From Thermoplasmata archaeon (GTDB lineage Archaea; Thermoplasmatota; Thermoplasmata; Sysuiplasmatales; Sysuiplasmataceae), in the NCBI GenBank assembly GCA_021811925.1, contig JAKAPY010000098.1:1-6479 (forward strand): a stretch of DNA of 6,479 bases, given 5' to 3'. Positions 1 through 6,479 of the stretch are shown here, in pieces. The notes below the pieces were generated by a model. That model was given only the letters and a program-made list of their open reading frames with translations, made no database searches and was not told the origin of the DNA. Position numbers and translations under genes: made by a program. The number at the start of each line of letters is the position of its first letter. Positions within the stretch are counted from its first letter, which is position 1.

Positions 1-1
1 C

Positions 2-1111
2 ATCACCGGCAACTATTATGGTGTGCTGTCCACGAAGTTTACAACCAATACCGCCCCTGGAGTAATGTACATGGAGAATGACGCGCTGCCTGCCTATGCC
101 AAGGCAGGTTACATCCTGAACCTGACTCCGTATCTGAAAGCAAACTCCAGTTATGATCTCGGAGGATTCATCCCTCAGATCTTGAACACTTTCGCATACA
201 AGGGCCAGATTTATGCCACTCCAAAGGACTGGAGTCCCCTGTTTGTCTACTTTAACAAGTACATATTCAACCAAGAGCATGTTGCCTATCCCGGCAACCT
301 GACTGCCTGGAACTGGACCACAATGACTTCCACTCTTCAGCAGCTCAAGAACAATGAGAGCCAGCTCCCCGGCGGCGGTTCAGGCTACTACCCTATGGTT
401 ATCGGACCGCAGTTCGCAAGGATCCTGGCCTTCATGCATGAGGCCGGAGGGCAGTGGATCAGCAATGGCGGAAACGGCTCCGCCTCGAATTCTGGGGGCA
501 TGCTCTCCGCCATAAAGTTCTGGTACGGGCTGTATCAGAAGGGTCTCGCGGGGCTGAACACCAACATGAGCGCAGGCTGGAACGGTGGCGACTTCTCGAC
601 CGGCAAGGTCGGTATGATAGTCAGCGGGGGATGGACTTATCCTGTGGCTACCGGGAACGGCTCGTTCTTCCACAACAATCTCACCGCTCTCGGCTACTAC
701 CATATGCCTTCGTATACCCAGAACGGAACAATGGGATTCATGGTGGGACTTGCCGTGAACAGTCAACTCTCCGCAGCAAAGAAGTGGCTGGCTCTCCAGT
801 TCATAGAGTACTTCACGGGCCCTGTTGGCGAAAAGCAGTGGGTGAGCCTGGGACTTGCCCTCCCCTCCAGATCTGCTATACTTGAAAGCTCATGGTACTC
901 GGGAATACAGCCCGCGCTGTCCTATGCCGGAAGCTCGGAATTCCCGTACACATATGGCTGGGCATACAACACCACCAACTTCACCGCGGCACACACAGAA
1001 GCGCACAATGATATCGCAAATATGTTCTCAGGCAAGCTGACCGCCGTTCAGGCTTACCAGCAGATACTGGCAGATACGAATTCCACACTGGCAGGTTCTT
1101 CAACACTGTAG
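2..1111 (+). CDS. Extracellular sugar-binding protein of ABC importer (5'-partial)
   Basis: This is the C-terminal ~369 residues of an extracytoplasmic solute-binding protein (MalE/UgpB-like family 1) that would deliver a sugar to the adjacent permeases. The frame is open to the left edge, so the first in-frame GTG (23) is internal and the signal peptide or N-terminal anchor lies outside the window. Family features visible are PKDWSPLFVYFNKYIF (hinge and YNK-like segment), a FSTGKVGMIVSGGWTYP stretch corresponding to the usual F..GKvAM...G.W, and a C-terminal ALQFIEYFTGP...GLALPSR block. There is no C-terminal membrane segment, so any anchor must be N-terminal. The protein is unusually poor in charged residues (about 31 D/E/K/R) and has 13 N-X-S/T sequons, fitting a glycosylated protein in an acidic exterior. 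The assignment to the binding-protein family is firm; the ligand is unknown. Confidence 0.9.
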   Translation: MTGNYYGVLSTKFTTNTAPGVMYMENDALPAYAKAGYILNLTPYLKANSSYDLGGFIPQILNTFAYKGQIYATPKDWSPLFVYFNKYIFNQEHVAYPGNLTAWNWTTMTSTLQQLKNNESQLPGGGSGYYPMVIGPQFARILAFMHEAGGQWISNGGNGSASNSGGMLSAIKFWYGLYQKGLAGLNTNMSAGWNGGDFSTGKVGMIVSGGWTYPVATGNGSFFHNNLTALGYYHMPSYTQNGTMGFMVGLAVNSQLSAAKKWLALQFIEYFTGPVGEKQWVSLGLALPSRSAILESSWYSGIQPALSYAGSSEFPYTYGWAYNTTNFTAAHTEAHNDIANMFSGKLTAVQAYQQILADTNSTLAGSSTL

Positions 1112-1122
1112 CCCACAGGCTA
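1109..1122 (+). other. Small stem-loop overlapping the binding-protein stop codon
   Basis: TAGCC (1109-1113) and GGCTA (1118-1122) form a perfect 5-bp stem around a CACA loop, and the stop codon TAG is part of the stem. An AT-rich run follows (1121-1132) but there is no T-tract, so a classical terminator is not clear. It could stabilise or process the binding-protein mRNA upstream of the permease genes. Five base pairs can arise by chance. Confidence 0.3.
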
Positions 1123-1132
1123 AAAATATTAA
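1121..1132 (+). promoter_or_regulatory. Possible TATA box before the permease genes
   Basis: TAAAAATATTAA lies in the only gap (1112-1170) between the binding-protein and permease genes. With the usual archaeal spacing of about 25 bases, transcription would start near 1150-1155, leaving a short leader before the start codon at 1171/1174. No purine-rich BRE is obvious. The box may equally be neutral AT-rich spacer, with the permeases read through from the gene upstream. Confidence 0.35.
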
Positions 1133-1170
1133 TCTTCCAAACCCCTTAACAGCCATCTTTGTAAGAGGGA

Positions 1171-2106
1171 GTGTTGAATCTGGCCGCTGCTACCTCATTC
1201 AAGTCGCTTTTAGGTTCTTCAAGCCGGAGAGTCGTCAGCCTGACCGCATACGCTTTCATTGCGCCGCTTTTCATCATGCTGTTTGCGTTCGTTTTCTTTC
1301 CGGTGTTTTTTTCATTTTACATCAGCTTTTATCACTACGACCCCTTTTATCATAACATATACTTCATAGGGCTGACAAACTACCTCAGTGTATTGCGGAA
1401 TCCGAGCTTTATCTTTTCAATATTGAATGTACTCTACTACACCTTTGTTGTCGTCACCATTCAGACATTTCTGGCATTCTTCCTCGCACTTCTCTTCAAC
1501 AATAAATTGCCCGCCTCAAGAACTACGAGGGCGCTTGTATTCCTTCCAGCCATATCGTCTCCGGTGGCGTTCTCCATAATATTTATCTGGGTATTCTCCC
1601 CCCAGGGGCTGGTCAATTCCTTTATCCTCCCGTACATCAATATTTTTGGCCTTCCGGCCAATGAGAACTGGCTTCTCAGCACCACTTATGCCTTTCCAGC
1701 GATAATGGCCATGAATATCTTCTCCACAGCACCCTATTTCATGGTGATTTACATCGCAGGACTGCAGGCAATCCCCTCCCAGATTCTGGAAGCAGCCGCC
1801 CTGGACGGCGTCAAGAGCAGCTGGCACAAGTTCAGGTATATCTATTTCCCTATGCTCAGGTTCACGACGACTCTTGTTGTAATTCTCGGTCTCATCGGCT
1901 GCATCCAGCTTTTCGACCAGGTGTTTGTTATAACCGACGGCGGACCCGCGCATGCAACCTATGTGCCACTTATGTTCATCTACAACAGGGCATTCATTTA
2001 TGACATATTCGGTCAGTCTGCGGCTGCATCATTTATCCTTTTCGCCGTCATCATGCTCTTGACGCTCACACAGCGCAGGTTCTTCAAGGAGATGACATGG
2101 GCATGA
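1171..2106 (+). CDS. ABC sugar transporter permease, MalF-like
   Basis: This is an integral membrane subunit of the importer, 311 residues, with about six hydrophobic segments (roughly residues 24-52, 83-110, 120-142, 173-199, 231-254, 283-300). The cytoplasmic EAA loop that docks on the ATPase is present at about 207-229 (EAAALDGVKSSWHKF..IYFP), and the ITDGGPAHATYVPLMFIYNRAF block at 254-275 is typical of MalF/UgpA-type subunits. An in-frame TAA at 1162-1164 limits the start. GTG at 1171 has GAGGGA directly abutting it, while TTG at 1174 sits 5 bases after GAGG (1165-1168), so TTG may be the true start; the difference is one residue. The 3' end overlaps the next permease gene by 10 bases, implying translational coupling. 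It lacks the long periplasmic insertion of enterobacterial MalF, as is usual for CUT1 permeases. Family is certain, substrate is not. Confidence 0.93.
   Translation: MLNLAAATSFKSLLGSSSRRVVSLTAYAFIAPLFIMLFAFVFFPVFFSFYISFYHYDPFYHNIYFIGLTNYLSVLRNPSFIFSILNVLYYTFVVVTIQTFLAFFLALLFNNKLPASRTTRALVFLPAISSPVAFSIIFIWVFSPQGLVNSFILPYINIFGLPANENWLLSTTYAFPAIMAMNIFSTAPYFMVIYIAGLQAIPSQILEAAALDGVKSSWHKFRYIYFPMLRFTTTLVVILGLIGCIQLFDQVFVITDGGPAHATYVPLMFIYNRAFIYDIFGQSAAASFILFAVIMLLTLTQRRFFKEMTWA
2087..2095 (+). promoter_or_regulatory. Ribosome binding site of the second permease gene
   Basis: AGGAGATGA lies inside the end of the upstream permease gene. GGAG (2088-2091) is 5 bases from ATG 2097 and 11 bases from the second in-frame ATG at 2103, so it favours 2097. 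The ATG at 2103 would instead give the common ATGA stop/start overlap, so it cannot be excluded; the protein would be two residues shorter. Confidence 0.55.
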
Positions 2107-3041
2107 CCGTTTCAGACCAGTCCTCAGGACAGCTGACACGCCTGCTGAAAACCATCAGCTCCAGCTTCAGGAGGGAGGAGGGAAATGTCCCCACTGTGTA
2201 CAGGATGGGAAGATTGAAGAGTTCATTGCTTCAGGCGGCGATGGTTGTTCTTGCAATCATTTATTTCATTCCCTTCTATTGGATGATACTGAAGTCCTTC
2301 AGGCTGAGCATATTCGCAGGCTTTCCTGTGGACCTCAATCCGTTTTCCAGGACCAGCATTTCAAACTTCATATCCAATTTCAATTATGTCTGGGGTTTCG
2401 GCAACTTCCCGATATGGTATCTCAACAGCATATTTGTCTCGGCTGTTGTTGTCGTGTCCAGCGTTTTCATAGGGGCGCTTGCAGGCTATGCTTTCGCACG
2501 ACTGGATTTTCCGGGCAGGAACATCCTTTTCTATGCTGTTCTCGCGACGCTGATGATACCATTTCCCGTGATCACGATATCCGAGTATGTTTTCATGGTG
2601 AAACTCGGCTGGATAAACACCTACCAGGGACTCATGCTGCCACAGATTGCTTCTGCCGTTAATGTGTACCTGATGAGACAGTATTTTCTGACAATACCGT
2701 CCGAGATAGAGGACGCAGCAAAGATTGACGGACTGCGTCCGGGACAGATATTCTTCAGGATATCCGCTCCGCTCGCCAAGCCCGCTTTTGCGGCCAGCGC
2801 AATCTTCACCTTCATAAGCTCATGGAACAACTTCATCTGGCCGCTGTTCGAGATTCAGACGACAGGCATGTACACACTGCCGCTCGCCCTCAACTTTTTC
2901 AAGGGGGCAAACGGAACGCAGATCTACTGGAACGATATGATGCTTGCCACCACAATCTCGCTCATTCCCACCTTCATCATTTATGTCATTTTCGAGAGAT
3001 TTTTCATTCAGGGGATTTCGCTCACAGGGACTAAGGGATGA
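2097..3041 (+). CDS. ABC sugar transporter permease, MalG-like
   Basis: This is the second membrane subunit, 314 residues, pairing with the MalF-like protein to form the translocation pore. A hydrophilic N-terminal tail of about 40 residues precedes six hydrophobic segments (about 45-66, 108-133, 143-165, 176-193, 228-247, 281-300). The EAA loop is at about 205-230 (EDAAKIDGLRPGQIFFRI..P), and MILKSFRLS.. near 63-72 plus the C-terminal RFFIQGISLTGTKG match the MalG signature ending (R-F-x-QG-x-KG). The start at 2097 is chosen because of Shine-Dalgarno spacing. The gene ends 4 bases before the ATPase start, so the two permeases and the ATPase are almost certainly one transcript. The unusually long N-terminal tail is mildly odd. 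The family call is firm. Confidence 0.93.
   Translation: MGMTVSDQSSGQLTRLLKTISSSFRREEGNVPTVYRMGRLKSSLLQAAMVVLAIIYFIPFYWMILKSFRLSIFAGFPVDLNPFSRTSISNFISNFNYVWGFGNFPIWYLNSIFVSAVVVVSSVFIGALAGYAFARLDFPGRNILFYAVLATLMIPFPVITISEYVFMVKLGWINTYQGLMLPQIASAVNVYLMRQYFLTIPSEIEDAAKIDGLRPGQIFFRISAPLAKPAFAASAIFTFISSWNNFIWPLFEIQTTGMYTLPLALNFFKGANGTQIYWNDMMLATTISLIPTFIIYVIFERFFIQGISLTGTKG
3034..3037 (+). promoter_or_regulatory. Ribosome binding site fixing the ATPase start
   Basis: AGGG, followed by ATGA, ends 8 bases before ATG 3046, at normal spacing. Translation from 3046 gives the expected MalK N-terminus (MSIEVRDLVVEF), so the in-frame ATG codons further upstream inside the permease gene (from 2944) are not used. 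Confidence 0.6.
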
Positions 3042-3045
3042 ACAT

Positions 3046-4164
3046 ATGTCGATAGAAGTCAGGGACCTTGTGGTTGAGTTCAAAGGTGTCAGGGCACTGG
3101 AGGGCCTGAATTTCGATGTGCGCGACGAGGAATTTCTTGTCGTGCTCGGTCCCTCAGGGTGCGGCAAGACTACGGCGCTGAAGTGCATTGCCGGTCTGCT
3201 CGAGCCCACTTCGGGAGAAATATACATCGACGGAAGAAAGGTCAACGGCGTCTATCCTTCGGAGAGGAACATAGCAATGGTCTTCCAGAACTACGCGCTC
3301 TATCCGCATATGACGGTGTACGACAATATTGCGCTTAACATGAAGATGAAAGGGCTGCCCAGAAATGTGATAGATGAGAAAGTGAAAAACGTCGCGTCCA
3401 GGCTGCAGATTGACCAGATGCTGAAGAAGAGGCCAAAGGAACTGTCGGGGGGCCAGGCGCAGCGTGTCGGTCTTGCGAGGGCAATGGTCAGGGAACCTAC
3501 GGCCTACCTGATGGATGAGCCGCTCAGCAATCTTGATGCGAGGCTCAGGAACGAGATGCGGGATGAAATGAAGCAGTTCCAGAACATCACTGGCAAGTCG
3601 ATTATCTATGTGACGCATGACCAGGTCGAGGCGATGACGCTAGGCGACAGGATTGTGGTCATGAACAAGGGAAGGATAGTGCAGGAGGACGCCCCGAAGA
3701 AGCTCTTTGACGACCCAGACCATGTTTTCGTTGCAAGTTTTCTAGGCAATCCGCCCATGAATATGATGGCTGCCGAGATTGTTTCCGACGGCACCGCCGG
3801 ATACAGCCTGATATTCGGAGACGCACCTGGAGACAGGATGCATCTTTCCACGGACGGCTCTGTTCGCCTTCCCCAATCGGTGATTATAGGTATAAGGCCA
3901 ACCGATTTCAAATACAATGCAAAGGGAAACGTCAAGGCCGTTTTTGATTATGTGGAACTGCTTGGTGCGGACGTGAACCTGCATTTCAGCATAGGTTCCA
4001 ACAGGTGCATAGCAAGAATAGAGAGGAGGGATGAAAACGAGGAACTGCTCGAATTCAGCAAGGGCCGACCAATTCTCCTTGAGGTTGAGCCTCAAAGGCT
4101 GTTCGTCTTTGATGCACAGGATCAGCGGCGTATTAGAACGGAAGTGAGGGAGTTTAAAATCTGA
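3046..4164 (+). CDS. ABC sugar transporter ATPase, MalK/UgpC-like
   Basis: This is the nucleotide-binding subunit that powers sugar import, 372 residues, almost exactly the length of E. coli MalK. All catalytic motifs are intact: A-loop aromatic F12, Walker A GPSGCGKTT at 35-43 (K41), Q-loop Q81 in MVFQNYALYPHM, signature LSGGQ at 133-137, Walker B AYLMDE at 153-158 (D157, catalytic E158), D-loop SNLD 161-164 and switch H191 in VTHDQ. The C-terminal third (about 235-372) is the MalK-type regulatory/OB (TOBE-like) domain, with GIRPTDF at 282-288. That domain is typical of carbohydrate importers and separates this from amino-acid or export ATPases. The start at 3046 is set by the RBS and by family length. 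Such ATPases can serve several sugar importers, but the 4-base spacing to the permease argues this is the dedicated partner. Confidence 0.96.
   Translation: MSIEVRDLVVEFKGVRALEGLNFDVRDEEFLVVLGPSGCGKTTALKCIAGLLEPTSGEIYIDGRKVNGVYPSERNIAMVFQNYALYPHMTVYDNIALNMKMKGLPRNVIDEKVKNVASRLQIDQMLKKRPKELSGGQAQRVGLARAMVREPTAYLMDEPLSNLDARLRNEMRDEMKQFQNITGKSIIYVTHDQVEAMTLGDRIVVMNKGRIVQEDAPKKLFDDPDHVFVASFLGNPPMNMMAAEIVSDGTAGYSLIFGDAPGDRMHLSTDGSVRLPQSVIIGIRPTDFKYNAKGNVKAVFDYVELLGADVNLHFSIGSNRCIARIERRDENEELLEFSKGRPILLEVEPQRLFVFDAQDQRRIRTEVREFKI
4153..4160 (+). promoter_or_regulatory. Possible TATA box for the glycosidase gene
   Basis: TTTAAAAT overlaps the last codons of the ATPase gene and resembles the archaeal TATA consensus (TTTAWATA-like). 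Transcription from it would begin near 4182-4186, giving a leader of about 85 bases. The 104-base gap before the glycosidase is larger than the other gaps in the operon, which is compatible with a separate promoter. A weaker AT patch (CTTTATTG, 4206-4213) is the only alternative seen. Confidence 0.3.
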
Positions 4165-4268
4165 TTCGGTTCCCCCGGGGCATGCCTGCTGCAATGCGGC
4201 GGGAGCTTTATTGAGCCGGGCGGATCGAGGGCCACGGGGATGGGGAGAGGTGAAATATCGAAAGGCAG
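4165..4268 (+). other. Gap between ATPase and glycosidase genes
   Basis: This spacer is GC-rich and contains two adjoining perfect palindromes, CCCCGGGG (4173-4180) and GGCATGCC (4179-4186), and a purine-rich GGGGAGAGGTGA (4242-4253). The AGGTGA is a strong Shine-Dalgarno match but lies 15 bases before ATG 4269, longer than usual; AAAGG (4261-4265) is closer but a weaker match. No reading frame with coding character, T-rich terminator or RNA gene was seen. Confidence 0.4.
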
Positions 4269-6143
4269 ATGCTCCGTATCATGGCGGGTGTCGTGTCTCC
4301 CCGTGAAGATGGTGCTGCAAGGATAGAGGTGTTGCCAGGAGCGCAGCACCTTCCATTCACGGTTTCTGGAGGCCGCTCGTATTTCATCGGTTTCACAGAT
4401 ATGGTTCCCGACGGACTCGGTCAGCATGTCAAGGGGGAGATGAACGGCCTCTGGATTCCGCCCCTCCGTCTCCTCAAGAATATAGTTGTCAGGAGGGACT
4501 CCGGAGAGCTGAGCGTCAAATCCTTCTCAGTCCTGCCATGGAAGCGTATTATCGACTTCGGCACTGCAAGACTGGAGATGATGATCCCTGAAGAGACGGT
4601 CCTGCTCATCAGGCTGAACAGCAAAATACATACGGTCATCGAACTGGAGCTGAAACCCATTCCCGTCTGGCTTGACAGCAGAAATGCGCAATACCGGGTG
4701 ACCAACCGTGAGGACGGCAGGACAGCCGTTGTCGAATTCCCCGGCTTTCACAGGAGTTTCAGCATAAGTTTCGGAAGGGGGAAAGTGAGCATTGGGCATG
4801 AAAAAATCTCGCTGAGTTCCGAGGGAGAATCGTTCATACTGATGGAGGAAGGAAACATCCCGAAGCGGAGGTGGAGCGGCATGCATCTCGGCAGACTTGA
4901 GCATAGTGCAATTTCCGCCTATTCCGGGAGACTGTCGGGCTCGGTGCTTTCCACTGGTGACAAGAGCGTGGAGAGCGCCTATTACTGGTCCAAGCTAGTG
5001 CTCGCATGGCTCTCCCACACGCAGGATGGGATAGGAACAGGCATAACCGCAGGACATCCAGAATTTCCCTGGTACTTCGGCTTCGACACATTCCTGACAT
5101 TTGATGCCCTTCTCGAATGCGGCATGTTCGACATTGCAGCTGGCTCCATAGAGATTCTGTCCGCCAGGGCAAAGCGCAACAATGGGAGGGTGCCGCATGA
5201 GATCATAACAAATGGGCATGTCTACAACGAAGGGGACATGGAGGAGAGCGCCATGTTTGCCACGTCCCTGCTCAGGTATTACGACTGGACACTCGACAGG
5301 GAGTTTCTGAACAGACATGCGATGATTGCGTACAACGCACTCTGCTTTGTACTCGACCGGGACATGCGGGGCCCCGGCGCGATGGAGGATGCAGGGAGGG
5401 GCGCAGGAAAGGATATCGATACAATGTGCTTCTTCTCAGATGGCGTTGCATCACTTGAGCACATCGGCTCGGTTCTCGGTGCCCAGGGCCCATTTTCCGG
5501 TTTCAGCAGACTGGATGAGCTCAGGGAAGCGGCTGCGTCAACCCGCAGGACGGTGGAAAATGAGATGTGGATTGCTGAGCAGAATATTTACGCAAACAGG
5601 ATTGTGGACGGTGTTCCGGTCTTCATGGGATTCTGGACCTCAATGATGCCATTCTACTCCCGTACCGCGGATGAGTCGAGATACAGGAAATTCGCCAGTG
5701 CCCGCACTGGCGGCCTCCAGCTCATAAACGGGCGTTACGGCATTGCAGCCGACAGGAGAGGAGCGGCCATGCCGATACAGAATGGCATGATGTGCATCGC
5801 CTCTCTGCAGTACGGCGACGGTAAAACTGCCCGAAAGTACTTCATGCACAACATGAGAGCATACGGAAAATACTCTCCGTGCTGCATACCGGAGATAACA
5901 AACAGGAGGAACGGATGCTACATGCAAGCGTGGTCCTCAGCCATGCTTATTCATCCGTTGGTGCATGGATTCATCGGTCTCAGCGTAACGGACGGCGCAC
6001 CTTCCCTCAAGCCCGAATTTATCGGCATGATATCCCGCACGGCAGGTCTGGCCGGAGTTCACATCGGGGGGCGGATTTACGATTTCAGCATACAGACGCA
6101 TGAGGAAAGAGATGTTGAATGCAGCACACACCTGAGGAACTGA
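4269..6143 (+). CDS. Six-hairpin glycoside hydrolase, amylo-1,6-glucosidase/GH63-like
   Basis: This is a 624-residue enzyme predicted to hydrolyse a glycosidic bond in an imported sugar. Residues ~1-225 look like an N-terminal beta-sandwich domain; ~235-610 show the alternating helices of an (alpha/alpha)6 barrel. Barrel landmarks resembling glycogen-debranching C-terminal and GH63 proteins are FPWYFGFDTF (266-275, where WGRDT is usual), NGRVPHEI (305-312), VYNEGDMEESAMF (318-330), PEIT (541-544) and GCYMQAWS (549-556). By analogy, D323 is a candidate general acid and E542, eleven residues before QAWS, a candidate base; these roles are inference. No signal peptide or membrane segment is visible, so a cytosolic location is likely. 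An in-frame TGA at 4251-4253 bounds the start; ATG 4281 is an alternative, four residues shorter. Position behind the importer suggests it processes the imported substrate. Superfamily assignment is good; exact GH family and linkage are unresolved. Confidence 0.8.
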   Translation: MLRIMAGVVSPREDGAARIEVLPGAQHLPFTVSGGRSYFIGFTDMVPDGLGQHVKGEMNGLWIPPLRLLKNIVVRRDSGELSVKSFSVLPWKRIIDFGTARLEMMIPEETVLLIRLNSKIHTVIELELKPIPVWLDSRNAQYRVTNREDGRTAVVEFPGFHRSFSISFGRGKVSIGHEKISLSSEGESFILMEEGNIPKRRWSGMHLGRLEHSAISAYSGRLSGSVLSTGDKSVESAYYWSKLVLAWLSHTQDGIGTGITAGHPEFPWYFGFDTFLTFDALLECGMFDIAAGSIEILSARAKRNNGRVPHEIITNGHVYNEGDMEESAMFATSLLRYYDWTLDREFLNRHAMIAYNALCFVLDRDMRGPGAMEDAGRGAGKDIDTMCFFSDGVASLEHIGSVLGAQGPFSGFSRLDELREAAASTRRTVENEMWIAEQNIYANRIVDGVPVFMGFWTSMMPFYSRTADESRYRKFASARTGGLQLINGRYGIAADRRGAAMPIQNGMMCIASLQYGDGKTARKYFMHNMRAYGKYSPCCIPEITNRRNGCYMQAWSSAMLIHPLVHGFIGLSVTDGAPSLKPEFIGMISRTAGLAGVHIGGRIYDFSIQTHEERDVECSTHLRN

Positions 6144-6167
6144 TGCTCTGGGGCACGAAGCTGACCG

Positions 6168-6473
6168 TCAGGCTTTCAAAGCGTTGAGTGTTTCAATGGT
6201 TTCCACCGCATTATCCTTGGCGATGGAGTCGTATCCTCCAACCTTATAGTCCGTATTCCCACATCTCCCCTGAAATCCACAATATCATGGTCAATGTCGA
6301 TGGCCCACCACCCTGCCCTCGTCATTCATCTCTCTTCCCTTTTTCATCTCCTTCCCGGTCACCCTGAAGAAAAGTTTTTTCAGGCCCGGGGCGGCACGAT
6401 TCACGGGCTTGCAGACTGGAGGGGATGTGTCTGCTGAGTATTGGTGCAGTGGCTCGACGGTGACCACAAATTC
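6168..6473 (-). pseudogene. Remnant of an unrecognised protein gene, two frame changes
   Basis: No intact gene fills the right end, but the - strand reads like decayed coding sequence. From 6473 (after an in-frame TAG at 6474-6476) one frame gives a protein-like stretch including QYSADTSPPVCKPVN and GLKKLFFRVTGKEMKKG, with GC-rich third positions like the neighbouring genes, then hits TGA at 6291-6293. Near 6315-6320 sense appears to pass to a second frame (GWWAIDIDHDIVDFRGDVG), and near 6257 it returns to the first frame (NTDYKVGGYDSIAKD.., ending ALKA with TGA at 6168-6170). The two shifts compensate each other, so the joined product would be about 100 residues. The longest unbroken pieces are 58 codons (6467-6291, GTG start) and 49 codons (6325-6176). 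I do not recognise the family. It converges on the glycosidase, 24 bases from its stop. Sequence errors or chance frames are alternatives. Confidence 0.45.
6363..6384. repeat. Short inverted repeat CCTGAAGAAA / TTTTTTCAGG
   Basis: The arms CCTGAA (6363-6368) and TTCAGG (6379-6384) are perfect, and pairing extends inward with one G-T position to an almost loopless centre containing AAAAGTTTTTT. It lies inside the presumed - strand gene remnant, where it encodes LKKLFFR, so it may simply reflect codon choice. On the + strand its six-T run could act as a weak transcription stop about 230 bases after the glycosidase. Confidence 0.25.
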
Positions 6474-6479
6474 CTATTT

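Noticed and set aside
23..25. GTG 23 as the true start of the binding protein
   Set aside because: The frame is open upstream to base 2 with protein-like sequence (ITGNYYG), and a start here would leave no signal peptide or N-terminal lobe.
380..766. Open frame of 128 codons on the - strand inside the binding-protein gene
   Set aside because: Rich in His/Arg/Ser/Pro without family motifs; an antisense shadow of a clearly recognised gene.
454..885. 143-codon + strand frame overlapping the binding-protein gene
   Set aside because: Arg-rich composition typical of an out-of-frame shadow; the other frame carries the family motifs.
2944..3045. A longer ATPase starting at ATG 2944
   Set aside because: It would overlap the permease gene by almost 100 bases and add a 34-residue tail unlike MalK; ATG 3046 has an RBS and gives the family-length protein.
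3154..3618. 154-codon - strand frame opposite the ATPase
   Set aside because: It mirrors the strongly conserved Walker/signature region of the ATPase; codon structure explains the open frame.
6363..6384. Inverted repeat with T6 as a rho-independent-type terminator for the glycosidase
   Set aside because: It is over 200 bases after the stop codon, has almost no loop, and lies within the minus-strand coding remnant; kept only as a low-confidence repeat.
6144..6479. tRNA, CRISPR repeat or insertion-sequence end in the right-hand flank
   Set aside because: No cloverleaf, no regularly spaced direct repeats and no terminal inverted repeat or recognisable transposase motif were seen.

Overview
The window looks archaeal, most likely a Thermoplasmata/Thermoplasmatales-type acidophile. 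The visible reasons are heavy use of AGG for Arg and ATA for Ile, an early GTG/TTG-type start, TATA-like AT boxes instead of bacterial -35/-10 pairs, and an extracytoplasmic protein very poor in charged residues and rich in N-glycosylation sequons. The taxonomic call is inference from composition and style; no marker gene is present.

Bases 2-4164 hold a carbohydrate ABC importer of the MalEFGK (CUT1-like) type, all on the + strand: the C-terminal part of a solute-binding protein (2-1111, 5' end outside the window), two MalF/MalG-type permeases (1171-2106 and 2097-3041, overlapping by 10 bases) and a MalK-type ATPase (3046-4164, 4 bases after the second permease). A 59-base gap with a small hairpin and an AT-rich box separates the binding-protein gene from the permeases.

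After a 104-base gap comes a 624-residue glycoside hydrolase (4269-6143) of the six-hairpin, amylo-1,6-glucosidase/GH63-like type. It has no signal peptide, so it probably acts in the cytosol. The simplest reading is an uptake-and-degradation cassette: the binding protein captures an oligosaccharide or glycoside outside, the permease/ATPase complex imports it, and the hydrolase cleaves it inside. The sugar cannot be named from sequence alone.

The last ~340 bases contain no intact gene. On the - strand there is what looks like the end of a protein-coding gene, convergent with the hydrolase, whose plausible reading switches frame twice. I read it as a decayed gene or a sequence-error region; I do not recognise the protein. 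Overall this is a well-formed sugar-utilisation locus; I see no convincing undescribed system. The points most worth checking are the altered motif in the hydrolase and the broken gene at the right edge.
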